Below, one piece after another: positions 24,753 to 34,100 of a stretch of 64,000 nt of DNA. The DNA is from Bacillota bacterium (GTDB lineage Bacteria > Bacillota > Clostridia > Christensenellales > Aristaeellaceae). The DNA lies in NCBI GenBank assembly GCA_023416585.1, contig JAEZHM010000036.1, positions 72,213 through 136,212 on the forward strand, in the 5' to 3' direction. Position 1 is the stretch's first letter, and each line of letters opens with the position of its first letter. The position numbers were made by a program, and so were the translations under genes. The notes under the pieces were generated by a model that was given only the letters and a program-made list of their open reading frames with translations, was not told where the DNA came from and did no database searches.

Positions 24753-25865
24753 GTGCCGCCCCTTTCAATGATGATCAAACCGGCGTCTGGGATGTGCAAC
24801 ATGTGCTGCTCCTACTGCTTTTACAAAGATGAGATGTCACACCGCAGTGTTGCATCCTTTGGAATAATGAGCGACGAAACGCTTGAAAACCTGATCAGGC
24901 GTGTTTTTACCTATGCCGACAGCCATGTGTCTCTGGCCTTTCAGGGCGGAGAGCCTACGCTGGCTGGCGTGGGGTTTTATACAAAACTTCTTGCGCTGGA
25001 AAAATCCTACAACACCCGCCGCCAACCCGTGCAGCATGCCATTCAAACCAACGGCCTTCACCTGAGCGACGATCTGCTGAATGTGTTCAAGCAGGGCCAT
25101 TTTTTGGTTGGCGTGTCGGTGGACGGCTATCAAGCCATTCATGACAGCCGGCGTTTGGATCAATCGGGGCAAGGCACATATGCCCGGGTGATGGCCAATA
25201 TAGACAGGCTGAAGAAAGCGAATATTGACTACAACATACTGTGTGTTGTGGACCAGCAGGTCGCCCGCGAGCCTGAAAAGGTGTTCCATTCCCTCAAGGA
25301 ACATGGATATCTGCAGTTTATCCCCTGCCTTGACGGTTTTCACAGCAGCCTAAGCGAATACAGCCTGGACGCCATCACCTACGGCGAATTCCTGACCGCA
25401 TTATTCGCATTGTACGAACAGGCATTTCGCAGTGGCCATTTTGTTAGCATCCGCGCGTTTGATAATTGGGTCAACATGGCGGCAGGCCATCCGAACGATG
25501 AGTGTGCGCATATGGGGCGATGCCTGCCGACCTTTCTAGTGGAAAGCAACGGAAATGTTTATCCCTGCGATTTTTACTCGCTTGATGAATGGCTGCTCGG
25601 CAATGTGAATGGGCAATCCCTGTTCCGCATTGCTAAATCGCCAGTTGGCGCAGCATTTTGTGAAGCTTCTTATACTGTCCACGAGAAATGCAGATCATGT
25701 CAATGGCAGTTTCTTTGCCATGGCGGATGCCGGCGTGACCGAGAACCTATGTGCAATGGCGAATTGGGTCTAAACCGGCTGTGCGAAGGCTATCAGCGCT
25801 TCTTCCAAGCGTGTTACAGCAAAATTTGCGGTTTAGCCATGCTGCCGCCGCCCCAAATGCCTTAA
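24753..25865 (+). CDS. Anaerobic sulfatase-maturase-like radical SAM/SPASM enzyme
   Basis: 370 residues. The GTG start at 24753 has AAAGGAGG seven bases upstream. The radical SAM cluster motif CNMCCSYC (CX3CX2C) is followed by FQGGEPTLAG. The SPASM part has NGNVYPCDFY and CRSCQWQFLCHGGC, which bind auxiliary 4Fe-4S clusters. Close relatives turn a Ser or Cys of a sulfatase into formylglycine under anaerobic conditions. No sulfatase is coded in this window, so the substrate would be made elsewhere, or the enzyme modifies another protein or peptide. It sits downstream of the sugar operon, where desulfation of host glycans would fit. That link is inference. Confidence 0.85.
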   Translation: MPPLSMMIKPASGMCNMCCSYCFYKDEMSHRSVASFGIMSDETLENLIRRVFTYADSHVSLAFQGGEPTLAGVGFYTKLLALEKSYNTRRQPVQHAIQTNGLHLSDDLLNVFKQGHFLVGVSVDGYQAIHDSRRLDQSGQGTYARVMANIDRLKKANIDYNILCVVDQQVAREPEKVFHSLKEHGYLQFIPCLDGFHSSLSEYSLDAITYGEFLTALFALYEQAFRSGHFVSIRAFDNWVNMAAGHPNDECAHMGRCLPTFLVESNGNVYPCDFYSLDEWLLGNVNGQSLFRIAKSPVGAAFCEASYTVHEKCRSCQWQFLCHGGCRRDREPMCNGELGLNRLCEGYQRFFQACYSKICGLAMLPPPQMP

Positions 25866-26043
25866 CACAAGTTAACACAGGGGACGGTTCTCTGTGTTCC
25901 GGTCAATATGGAGCCAACTCGCCTATGTTTGCCTCAGCTTCCGCTGTCTTTAAACACAGAGAACCTTCCCCTGTGTTTCTGAATATTTATCGCGGGGTTT
26001 GCTGCAAAATAAAAAGAAAGGAAATCAGCAAAGGAGTGGCAGC
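25866..26043. repeat. REPIN: two REP palindromes facing each other
   Basis: ACACAGGGGACGGTTCTCTG (from ~25876) is mirrored by CAGAGAACCTTCCCCTGTGT (ending ~25979) across ~60 bases. It is a member of the GGGGACGG family spread through the window. The rest of the interval up to 26043 carries only the ribosome site of the next small frame. Confidence 0.8.
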
Positions 26044-26151
26044 GTGAAAAAGGAACCGAGCGAAAAAATTTTACCGTCCAAGCCAAATAGCGCAAAACAC
26101 AAGTCGCGTCAGGTCAAAAAGAAAACCGGGGATACATCCGGCGGGAGTTAA
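26044..26151 (+). CDS. Small basic protein of 35 residues
   Basis: GTG start with AAAGGAG seven bases upstream; TAA at 26149. It is rich in Lys, Ser and Pro (MKKEPSEKILPSKPNSAK... ending GDTSGGS) with no hydrophobic stretch. No family is recognised. It lies ~180 bases behind the radical SAM gene with a REPIN between, so a peptide substrate of that enzyme is conceivable but not supported by any cysteine or core motif. Confidence 0.4.
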   Translation: MKKEPSEKILPSKPNSAKHKSRQVKKKTGDTSGGS

Positions 26152-26380
26152 GAACTGTAATAGTGACATATGGTAACATTGGGCCAACACTCCGGCAGAT
26201 GGAACGATTGGCCGGAATGAACCGTGGGATTGTATTCATGGCGTGGCGGGAGAACCATCCTCTCGACACGCCATGCTTTCAACGGTTTGCTCCTTATGTT
26301 TCGGTATGGCAGAGGGCAGTTCACTAAAAAGCAGGCATCATTTTTCTTTTACAGGCAAATAACGTGCCCAAAATTTCATC
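26152..26380. other. Intergenic region with a hairpin
   Basis: CATGGCGTG (26237-26245) and CACGCCATG (26267-26275) form a perfect 9-bp stem with a 21-base loop. No U-tract follows on either strand. Nothing else is seen. Confidence 0.4.
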
Positions 26381-27445
26381 TTATGCTTTAATCGCCCAAC
26401 GCATTTTAGCAGAACGCGAACGGCTATTGGCATGACATTCTTCTGATGATGGACGAATAGGATCGGGTGCTATTTCACGATAAACGCCTTCCCGGAAAAA
26501 GCGTTTAAAAGATTTCTTGACACGACGGTCTTCTCCTGAATGAAATGAAAGAATGGCCACACGCCCTCCGGACGCAAGGACATCAGGGAGTTTTTCCAAA
26601 AATTCATCCAATACTTCAAACTCATGATTAATATCAATCCGCAATGCCTGGAAGCACCGCTGACAGGATTTCTTGATTTCATCTTCACCAATATGCGGAA
26701 CAGATCTCAGAGCATTTTTGATTATGGTCTGAAGTTGTGTTGTTGTTGATATCTCCGTTCCCTTTTTTCTGCTGGAAATAATGCCGCGGGCGATTTGCTC
26801 GGCATAAGGCTCGTCGGAATTTTCGATGAACATACCTTGCAATTCGTCAAGTGAAATCGTTTTTAAACGGTTTGCAGCTGAAATACCCACTTTCGGATTA
26901 AGCCGCAAGTCCAATGGTCCTTCAAACTTATAGGAAAATCCTCTTTCAGGATTATCTAGTTGCATAGAGGAAATGCCCAAATCTGCCAGCACAAAATGAA
27001 ACAGCCCGGATTCCGGAACGATTTGATCTATCTTGGAAAAGCTCATTTGCTTTATCTCTAAAATTTCGGAGCCATACCCCAAGCGCTCCAAACGGTCTTT
27101 TGTACGAGGCAATTCAAGAGAATCTACATCAATTGCATACAAGCGGCCCTTTGATTGTAAGCACTTAAGCATCTCTAAAGTATGGCCGCCATAACCTAGT
27201 GTCGCATCCAGTCCGGTTTGCCCTGGTGTTATTTGCAGGAATTCCAATATCTCCTTTACGCAAATTGGAAGATGCATGCCGGCAGGAGTACGGCCCTTCT
27301 GAATAACCTTTGCCACATCCTCAGCATAATTCTCAGGCTGCAGTTCCTTGTATTTTTCTTGAAAAGTTTTAGGATGGGTGCCTTTATATCGAACACGCCG
27401 CTGATGTTTTAGCTCTTTCTCATTGGTTGAGTTGCCTGAGTTCAT
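26381..27445 (-). CDS. rsmH: RsmH-like 16S rRNA (cytosine-N4) methyltransferase paralogue
   Basis: 354 residues. RsmH methylates N4 of C1402 in the ribosomal P site. All family blocks are present: HLPICVKEIL, GLDATLGYGGHTLEML (SAM-binding), LADLGISSMQLDNPERGFS, GPLDLRLN, CFQALRIDINHEFEVL and ILSFHSGEDRRVKKSFK. An extra ~60 residues precede the usual start (basic, KHQRRVRYKGTHPKTFQEKY), making it longer than the ~310 residues typical of RsmH. It is not in a cell-division (dcw) cluster but behind motAB, so it is probably a second copy with a shifted target or context. An AT-rich stretch (TATAAT at 27480-27485, minus strand) may be its own promoter. Confidence 0.88.
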   Translation of the reverse strand: MNSGNSTNEKELKHQRRVRYKGTHPKTFQEKYKELQPENYAEDVAKVIQKGRTPAGMHLPICVKEILEFLQITPGQTGLDATLGYGGHTLEMLKCLQSKGRLYAIDVDSLELPRTKDRLERLGYGSEILEIKQMSFSKIDQIVPESGLFHFVLADLGISSMQLDNPERGFSYKFEGPLDLRLNPKVGISAANRLKTISLDELQGMFIENSDEPYAEQIARGIISSRKKGTEISTTTQLQTIIKNALRSVPHIGEDEIKKSCQRCFQALRIDINHEFEVLDEFLEKLPDVLASGGRVAILSFHSGEDRRVKKSFKRFFREGVYREIAPDPIRPSSEECHANSRSRSAKMRWAIKA

Positions 27446-27539
27446 TCTCTATCCCCGCTTTTTATTGCTATTGTAACAAATTATATCTTATCAAATACAA
27501 TCTGCTAAAGCAACACCAGCAGCCTGGTACGTCCATCCC

Positions 27540-28394
27540 TTATTCCTTAGTGTCAGGGTCCATGATCTCAATGGTGAATTCCACGCGCCGGTTGTGCATT
27601 CTGCCCTCGTCGGTAGTGTTGTCCTGAATGGGGCGGAATTCGCCATACCCCGCCGAGGAGAATTTATCATCACTCAGTTTCGATTTTTCAATCAGATACC
27701 GCACCACACTGCCAGCCCGACCAGTGGAAAGCTCCCAGTTGCTGGGAAACTGCGGCGTATTAATCGGAAGATTATCCGTGTGCCCCTCAATATGAACATA
27801 TCGAATGGAGCTGTCATATTTCGAAAGAATATCGGCGATGCTGTCCAGCGTCGGCTTCACTTCTTCCTTGATAATCGCCTTGCCTCTATCAAAGAGAACG
27901 GAGTCCATCAACCGAATCACAACCCGGTTTTTCCCATTCTTGCTGATGCTGACCTGGCCTTCCAGCCCGGCGCTTTTGAACTGCCCCTTAAGCTCTTTGA
28001 TGAACTTGTCAATGTTCGCGTCCATCTCCTCCATTTTCTCGGGGACGGCTCTCACCCCTTCCGCCAAATCGCCGGGGCTGTTGCTCTTAGTATCCGGAGA
28101 CTCCATATTGACGCTGATCTGGTCTTCCAGCCCTGCTTTCTTTATTTGCTCTTCTATCGCTTCCACAAACTCTTCAGCACTCGAGCCAATATCCATCGTT
28201 TGCTGGGCAGCAATGCTCTTTTCTTTTTCCAGTTCAACTGACACCAAACGCGCTTTGACGCTTTGTGACATCAGGGCAAAAGAGAACAGGAGCACAAATA
28301 CAGCCATAAGGTCGGTCACCAAGTCGCTGTAACTGGCCAGCCAATTTTCAGACTCATCCTCATCATCATCGTCTTCGCAGTACCGCTTTAGCAC
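27540..28394 (-). CDS. motB: Flagellar stator protein MotB
   Basis: 284 residues from a GTG eight bases after a GGGGGG purine stretch. One N-terminal membrane helix carries the proton/sodium-conducting Asp (SYSDLVTDLMAVFVLLFSF). The C-terminal OmpA-like domain binds peptidoglycan (IRYVHIEGHTDNLPI, SNWELSTGRAGSVVRYLI and RMHNRRVEFTI). Between them lie two similar helical segments, IEEQIKKAGLEDQISV and LKGQFKSAGLEGQVSI, an internal duplication not usual in MotB. The motA stop (28398) and this start are four bases apart, so the two stator parts are translated together. Together with the chemotaxis receptor it shows a motile host. Confidence 0.92.
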   Translation of the reverse strand: MLKRYCEDDDDEDESENWLASYSDLVTDLMAVFVLLFSFALMSQSVKARLVSVELEKEKSIAAQQTMDIGSSAEEFVEAIEEQIKKAGLEDQISVNMESPDTKSNSPGDLAEGVRAVPEKMEEMDANIDKFIKELKGQFKSAGLEGQVSISKNGKNRVVIRLMDSVLFDRGKAIIKEEVKPTLDSIADILSKYDSSIRYVHIEGHTDNLPINTPQFPSNWELSTGRAGSVVRYLIEKSKLSDDKFSSAGYGEFRPIQDNTTDEGRMHNRRVEFTIEIMDPDTKE

Positions 28395-28397
28395 ACC

Positions 28398-29249
28398 TTA
28401 CGCCCCCCTTCGCCGCTTTTTGCCCGCCTCATAATCAAGCACCTTTGCGTCAGAGGATTCTCTTGACGGTTTCTTCGCTTCGGCCTTCTTCGCTTGCCGC
28501 TTCGTTAGGTAAGTCATCAGATCTTCCCGCAGCAGCCTCGGATTTTTGCCGTCCCGAATCCCCAAAAGACCCTCAAGGAGCAATTCGTTCCTATCCCTCT
28601 CCTTCTCGCTATTGCTTTGCAGCCTCTTGGCCATTGGCGAAAAGATAATGTTCGCTATGACGCCGCCATAGAAGGAGGACACCAGCTCGATTGCCATCAT
28701 AGGACCCAGCTTTTCCGGATCCATCATATTCACCAGCATCGGGATCAAGCCAACGTAGGTGCCAACCAGCCCAAGGCCCGGCGCCACGCTTGCGATCATG
28801 CTGACCATGGATATTCCTGACTTGTGCCGTTTATGGATATGATAAATCTCGCTGGACATAGAGGCTTCCAGGACGTCCCGGTCAATGCCGTCCACCAGCA
28901 GATTGAGCCCCTTAATTAAGAAAGGGTCGGTAATGTTTTCCGAATATTTTTCAAGCGCCAGCAAGCCATTTTTCCTGGAGTAGACGCATAACTCCGAAAT
29001 AGTATTGATATCGTCTATCGGGTCATGCGAATCCTGCACAAACGCTGCCTTTATGACCTTGCCTAACGTTTTCACAACGCTGAACGGAAAAGACATGATC
29101 AGCACGCAAATCGTTCCGCCTACGATGATGAGGAACGATGGGATATTGACGAAAAGAGCAAGGTTTCCGCCCTCTGCAATCGCTGCGCCAATACAGGCAA
29201 GGCCGCCGACCAGCCCGATGAATGTCGTTACTGCGAACCTTTTTTTCAT
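28398..29249 (-). CDS. motA: Flagellar stator protein MotA
   Basis: 283 residues from the ATG at 29249 with GGAG eight bases upstream. There are four membrane helices. Conserved MotA features are GGTICVLIMSFPFSVV (helix 2), the cytoplasmic loop ending ISMVSMIASVAPGLGLVGTYVGLI, and ELVSSFYGGVIANIIFSPMAKRL (helix 4). It forms the stator ring with MotB and drives flagellar rotation. The C-terminal tail is highly basic and longer than usual (RQAKKAEAKKPSRESSDAK...KKRRRGA). No other flagellar gene is in the window. Confidence 0.93.
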   Translation of the reverse strand: MKKRFAVTTFIGLVGGLACIGAAIAEGGNLALFVNIPSFLIIVGGTICVLIMSFPFSVVKTLGKVIKAAFVQDSHDPIDDINTISELCVYSRKNGLLALEKYSENITDPFLIKGLNLLVDGIDRDVLEASMSSEIYHIHKRHKSGISMVSMIASVAPGLGLVGTYVGLIPMLVNMMDPEKLGPMMAIELVSSFYGGVIANIIFSPMAKRLQSNSEKERDRNELLLEGLLGIRDGKNPRLLREDLMTYLTKRQAKKAEAKKPSRESSDAKVLDYEAGKKRRRGA

Positions 29250-29499
29250 CACGCTCTCTCCTTATCTTTTGCAGACGTAACAAAATGCCATATAGAAAAG
29301 CAGCTGCTCCCATAGATCAGCTGCCAAGCATCCAATACATATACCAGACAAAGCGGCTGGATGCGGCAACTGGCTGCCCTCGATCAATTGCATGACCAGT
29401 AGGCCCTGTAGCTTTGCGCCACCGGCTTTCGCCGGTTTTGCCATGATTGTCATTTTATCGCCTGGATAAAATGTGTACGACCTTTTTTGCAGCTTCAAT

Positions 29500-29940
29500 T
29501 CGAGTTGTATCTGAGCTAACAGAAATACAACACTATATTTCGGAGAGCTGCTTCTATGTATTAAGCCTTCTGCATTAAGATTGTATAAAGATTACCTGTT
29601 CAGTATTAATAATACATTATAACGAAGGGGGACGGCAGACTGTGTCAAAATTTAAAGAATCAGACAACTTATAATAACTATAGAAGCAAAGCCGAAAGGG
29701 TGAAGCGGCTTCCCCGGGTCCAGGGCCCGCCCCCCATCTTATTCAATCGTCGCACTGCTAAGGCTCGATGGTACAGCCACTTTTTTTTGTTTTTATGCTG
29801 CTATTTTCAAAAGGTAACGAAGACGCAGGAAGGAGTAGGGGGGATTTCGATGTCCCCCCTTAACTCCTCCCTGCACTCTCCATAACCCCCTTGAGACGAC
29901 CAAGGGCCTCCGGGCCCTGGACCCAGGGAAAGAAAACGGA
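29500..29940. repeat. Repeat-rich border of the island, left side
   Basis: Holds a solitary REP core (GGGGGACGGCAGACTGTGTC, ~29626-29645). It also holds a composite repeat: GGGTCCAGGGCCCGCCCCCCATC (two adjoining parts, 29716-29738), TCAATCGTCGCACTGCT, CCCCTTAACTCCTCCCTGCA and GGGCCCTGGACCCAGGG. The same blocks recur at 34480-34995 on the other side of the AT-rich gene. No intact gene lies in this stretch. Confidence 0.65.
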
Positions 29941-29944
29941 TAAG

Positions 29945-30268
29945 CGGACGCAGGAGTATATGGCGATCTACAAACGCCGTCAACAAATCGTTGAACATCC
30001 GTTCGGGACGATTAAGTACACGATGCACGTGAACCATTTTCTGCTTCGCACCTGAAGGAAGGTGCGAGCTGAAGTTGCTCTGCTCTTTTTGGGATACAAC
30101 ATCAAACGTGTGAAAGAAATTCTGGGATTCGTGGGTGTGATGGTACGCATGGACGCCTTCATTGCATTGGCAGCAGCGGAATTTCATGTTACGGTTGCCA
30201 GAATGCTTTTCTTTCTGTCTCATTTACACAGAAGCATCTGTTTTTTCCTGCTGCTGTGGGCTTTCTGA
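29945..30268 (+). pseudogene. C-terminal remnant of an IS1182-type DDE transposase
   Basis: The frame reads YMAIYKRRQQIVEHPFGTIK, then FLLRT, a TGA, then KVRAEVALLFLGYNIKRV. This is the end of the catalytic domain of IS1182/IS1451-like transposases (EHPFGTIK and KV.AE..L.F..YN..RV are signatures). The N-terminal two thirds are missing and one in-frame stop is present, so it is dead. Confidence 0.75.
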
Positions 30269-30393
30269 CACAGTCTGATGGTTCTTTGTGTTCAGTAGCA
30301 TGATGCGTAATAATGATGCCCTGCGATAAAAGAAAATGGATATGTATTTCCTTGTTTTTCCGGTTTTGCATATGATATTATGAAAGCATGAAA

Positions 30394-30418
30394 GGCTGCC
30401 CTATGGGCGGTCTTTTTC
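30394..30418 (+). terminator. Terminator-like hairpin before the holin remnant
   Basis: GGCTGCCC-TAT-GGGCGGTC (8 bp with two G-U pairs) then TTTTTCTT. Phage lysis genes often sit just behind such a hairpin. Confidence 0.6.
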
Positions 30419-30472
30419 TTATGCACAGAACACCTAGAAATGTGTTCATATGTATGGAAAGGAAGTATTATC

Positions 30473-30676
30473 ATGGAACAATCTCGTTGGAAACCCAAAG
30501 TTGTTTAGGCGGCAATTGCCCCAACCGTTTGTACTCTCTTGGGCAACCTTGGCCTTTATGAGGATATCGGCATCACACAGGAACCGATACAGAATGTTGT
30601 GGATGCCATGTTGGCGCTCTTACTCTTAACAGCGTTTGGAGTGCTTAATAATCCAACAGAATCCCAACACTTTTAA
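30473..30676 (+). pseudogene. Phage-type holin with an amber stop at codon 12
   Basis: 68 codons with AAGGAAG upstream. Apart from one TAG (30506-30508) the frame is intact: MEQSRWKPKVV, stop, AAIAPTVCTLLGNLGLYEDI, then VVDAMLALLLLTAFGVLNNP and TESQHF. The SRWK start, two membrane stretches and the GVLNNPT end are those of small Firmicute phage holins. TGG to TAG is a single base change, so the loss is recent, or the product is made by suppression. Confidence 0.7.
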
Positions 30677-30835
30677 AACCCTGCGGTAGGCCCCATTTAT
30701 GGGTCCTGCTGCGCTACGATTTATGAACTAATACATTTTATAATTTACCGTGATATACCCTACAAAAAAAATGAATAAACATTTAAATGTCAGGAACCAT
30801 ATGAATACCTAAATAGTTGGATTGGAGGAAAACTG

Positions 30836-31114
30836 ATGTTACCATATTTCATGAGCAACCCCACGTTGGGGATAAGTGAAGAAAATTGTGAGGCAATTGA
30901 ACTTCATGCAGTATTCACTATTGATGGTCATTTAATCCCAACCTCATATATCAATCGTCAAGGACAAGAATTCACTATAGAGAATATAGAAGATTATGTA
31001 TCATATCAATCTATAAACAATTCGAATATATATGCGTTTAAGTGTTGTGTTAAAAATCATACTGTTTATTTGATTCAGTGTGATTCAAAGTGGTTGCTTT
31101 GTGAAATTGACTAA
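30836..31114 (+). CDS. Small AT-rich hypothetical gene facing the phosphoesterase-NTPase gene
   Basis: 92 residues from an ATG with GGAGGAAAACTG before it. The protein is soluble and mostly beta (AIELHAVFTIDGHLIPTSY, AFKCCVKNHTVYLIQ, SKWLLCEID), and I know no relative. Base composition matches the convergent gene 31123-34203 (stops nine bases apart), not the surrounding chromosome, so the two were probably acquired together. It could be a partner, a regulator or an unrelated passenger. Confidence 0.55.
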   Translation: MLPYFMSNPTLGISEENCEAIELHAVFTIDGHLIPTSYINRQGQEFTIENIEDYVSYQSINNSNIYAFKCCVKNHTVYLIQCDSKWLLCEID

Positions 31115-31122
31115 TACATACA

Positions 31123-34100
31123 CTAGCGATTTATACTTCCAATCTTTGCGTCTGTAAGCATATGCTGACTGTTGAATAAAAACTCTGAACACAGTTTATT
31201 AAATTCATTTTTGCTACAACGATTCATGTATAGATAATTGTATACGAACCCCCTTAACAAATTTGCAGCAAAATTATTCTTTAATTTTTTCAAATCTGCA
31301 TACATATTAACTACTTGGTCAGCATATGACTGTCCAAGGCAATTTAGACAAGAATCAACCATAATAAGTTTACCAGCAATACTATTATCTTCTGCCAAAA
31401 CCTTTTTGTTAATAGTAATAAGTGATGAACTAGAAATTGATGAAGATATGTGATGAACAATAACTTCTGTCAGCGATAGCATAAAAGAAACCAGAAAATG
31501 ACGTATTAATGATTCAATTTTATCGCGTGATTCTTCACTATGTTCTTGAAGTATTCTATCAGTACAATACGGAATAAAACCTTCACTCTCGTATTCGAAA
31601 TCTTCCATTATTAGACTTAGTATTCTCATACCCAATGCTCGTACAGATTTTACGATTCGAATTTTCAACGGTTTTTCAATTGATCCAGGGTATCCACGAT
31701 GGATTTGACCCAATACACCTATTGTCTGCATTCCACTGTTTAATTCTGCAACAAGTTGATTTTCTGAAATATCATCTATATTTGTGCTCTGCTCCTTTAC
31801 CTCTCCATCATCAATATGTGATTCGTCTAGCCGTTTGAGCTCTTCCTTTTTATGTTCGTCAACTTTATCATCACAAAAAACAACTTTGTCAAGATAATTC
31901 TCTAGTCCTTGATCAACCGATCGAATAAGTGTATTGCAATTGATAAAGTCAAATTCCTTCTTACTATCAAGTATTTTTTCGGCATTGTTTATAACTAATT
32001 CTATGACAATTGGATTATTTGAGAATTGACAAACGAAAACAACTATATTAGCATAATCTTCTACATATAATCTATCGATCAAATATACCAATTTGTCATA
32101 AACTTCCTTTTTGGCAAGGTTTCTTGATATATATCTCCCACAGAAATAATAATATATATATGGGTATTTAAAGCTAAAATATCCATCAGGACTCTTTTTA
32201 AGGATATATACAGTACACATATCTTTGATGAATGAGCCTATACTGATATCAATATCAACTGCAAACTCATTTCTATATATCTCAATCATATCGTGAAGCT
32301 CTTCATAAGATAATCTATTCTTATATTTACATAGCATTGAATACGCTAGAAAAGATAGCAGTTCTCGACAAATACTGTCTTCGCTTTGGTTGTTTCGGGA
32401 ATATAATGCCAAATTTCGATTAACAATAGTTTCATAAAAATAACCCAGTCGACTACCATCATAAGTAGAGGCATTTCCTGTAGCCAATTGTTGCAATACA
32501 ATAATAATGTAAAGTGGGATTGCCGGAATAACACCCCGGCTCACCATCTCATTTATAATTGTTGTTGCATTTTTTACTTTAGCATCGAGTTCATTTTGAT
32601 CAACAAAATCTTCCTTACCGAGAACATACCATTTCGATACTAATTCATGTCTTTTGCTATTCCCCATGCTCATTACTTTCATCAATTGTAATGATTCGCT
32701 ATCTACATTAACTATTGTATACGTTTCAGTCATATCCAAGCCAATGCTAGCAAAAAGATATATGGACCCATAGTTGTTTATTAGAAATTGAATTACATGC
32801 TGCTTAGCACTATAGTTCATCTGGCATTTATCAAATTCATCTATCAATATAACCTTTCTTTTCTTTTCAAGTTGTCTAAACTGTATGTCCGTTTTTTCTC
32901 CATATTGATCACAAAAATTTTCAGTTATTACCTCCTCAATTCTTTCGTCTTTTCTACTGATGAACGATTTGCCATTACACAATACTGGTATACAATCTGT
33001 ACATTTAATATAATGTAGACATAACATTTTCGCGATGGTTGATTTTCCTCCATCCTTGTTGCCCATTATGAATCCATATCTATATTTCAGAATATCACAA
33101 AGTGAATTTACGCATACCTTTGGAGAAATCTCAGACATAGTTGTTGAGTCCATTAATAATATATCAGGGCAACAAAAAATTTCAGAAAGAGTAGGATTTT
33201 CTTTGTATGGATGATGTACCGAGAATCCAATATCATCAAGTTGCTGCAAGAAAACGTTAGTAGCTTCTATTGTTTTTTCTTTTCTTGATTTGTTACGTTT
33301 AAATTCACTAACAGGCATTCGCTCTGAATCATAATAACCTTTTGCATTCCAACGGAAATGAATGTCCTGTATTAAATTGTCTGATAGATTTATCTTATAG
33401 ATAGAAAAACCACTATTTTCATCATTTTTGCTATCTTGTAGAACCATTCCATTTCTCTGTTCAATATTCCAGGTTGGAGCGCAAGACGATACTTGGTCTT
33501 GTTCATGCTCATGCCCCATAATGACAAATTCTGAAGTATTTCTTAAACGATTACGAAAAAACGCAGCATTATCAGGATTAAGCCAATTAATTGGATGATG
33601 AAATACTGAAATAGTAAATAGGTACTGACTATTATCTATTTGGTAGCTAATATACTCTGGAGGAATAATTCCCGAGCCAGCCGTTTCGTGTTTTCTTGAC
33701 ATCCAGGCTGTATTATTTAGAACAATTAATATCTTTCCTTCTTTAGTATCAATAGTCTTATGTTTTTCTATCGGATTAATTTCAGTAAGACTAAATAATG
33801 CCTCAAACTCATTATAGTTATTCTGGACAACACATATCCTATCCAAAGTATCTCTAGGGCATGCCGCCCCATTCTTAATTGCATCAATAAGAGTATCACG
33901 AATAGAATCAGTATTTTCCAAATCACAGTCATGATTTCCTGGTGCCATCGCCCAGTTTACTTGTATTTTTTTCTCTTCATTTATGTAATGTTCTATATCA
34001 GAAAACAGACTTACTGCATGTTCATATTCTTTCTTTTTTCCGGTAGATGCAATATCCCCACTTACAACCATTATAACAACATCACCCACAAGTATTTCTG

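Noticed and set aside
29262..29453. Small minus-strand frame ending just before motA
   Set aside because: 62 codons, no family, weak start; the position before motA is suggestive but nothing else supports it.
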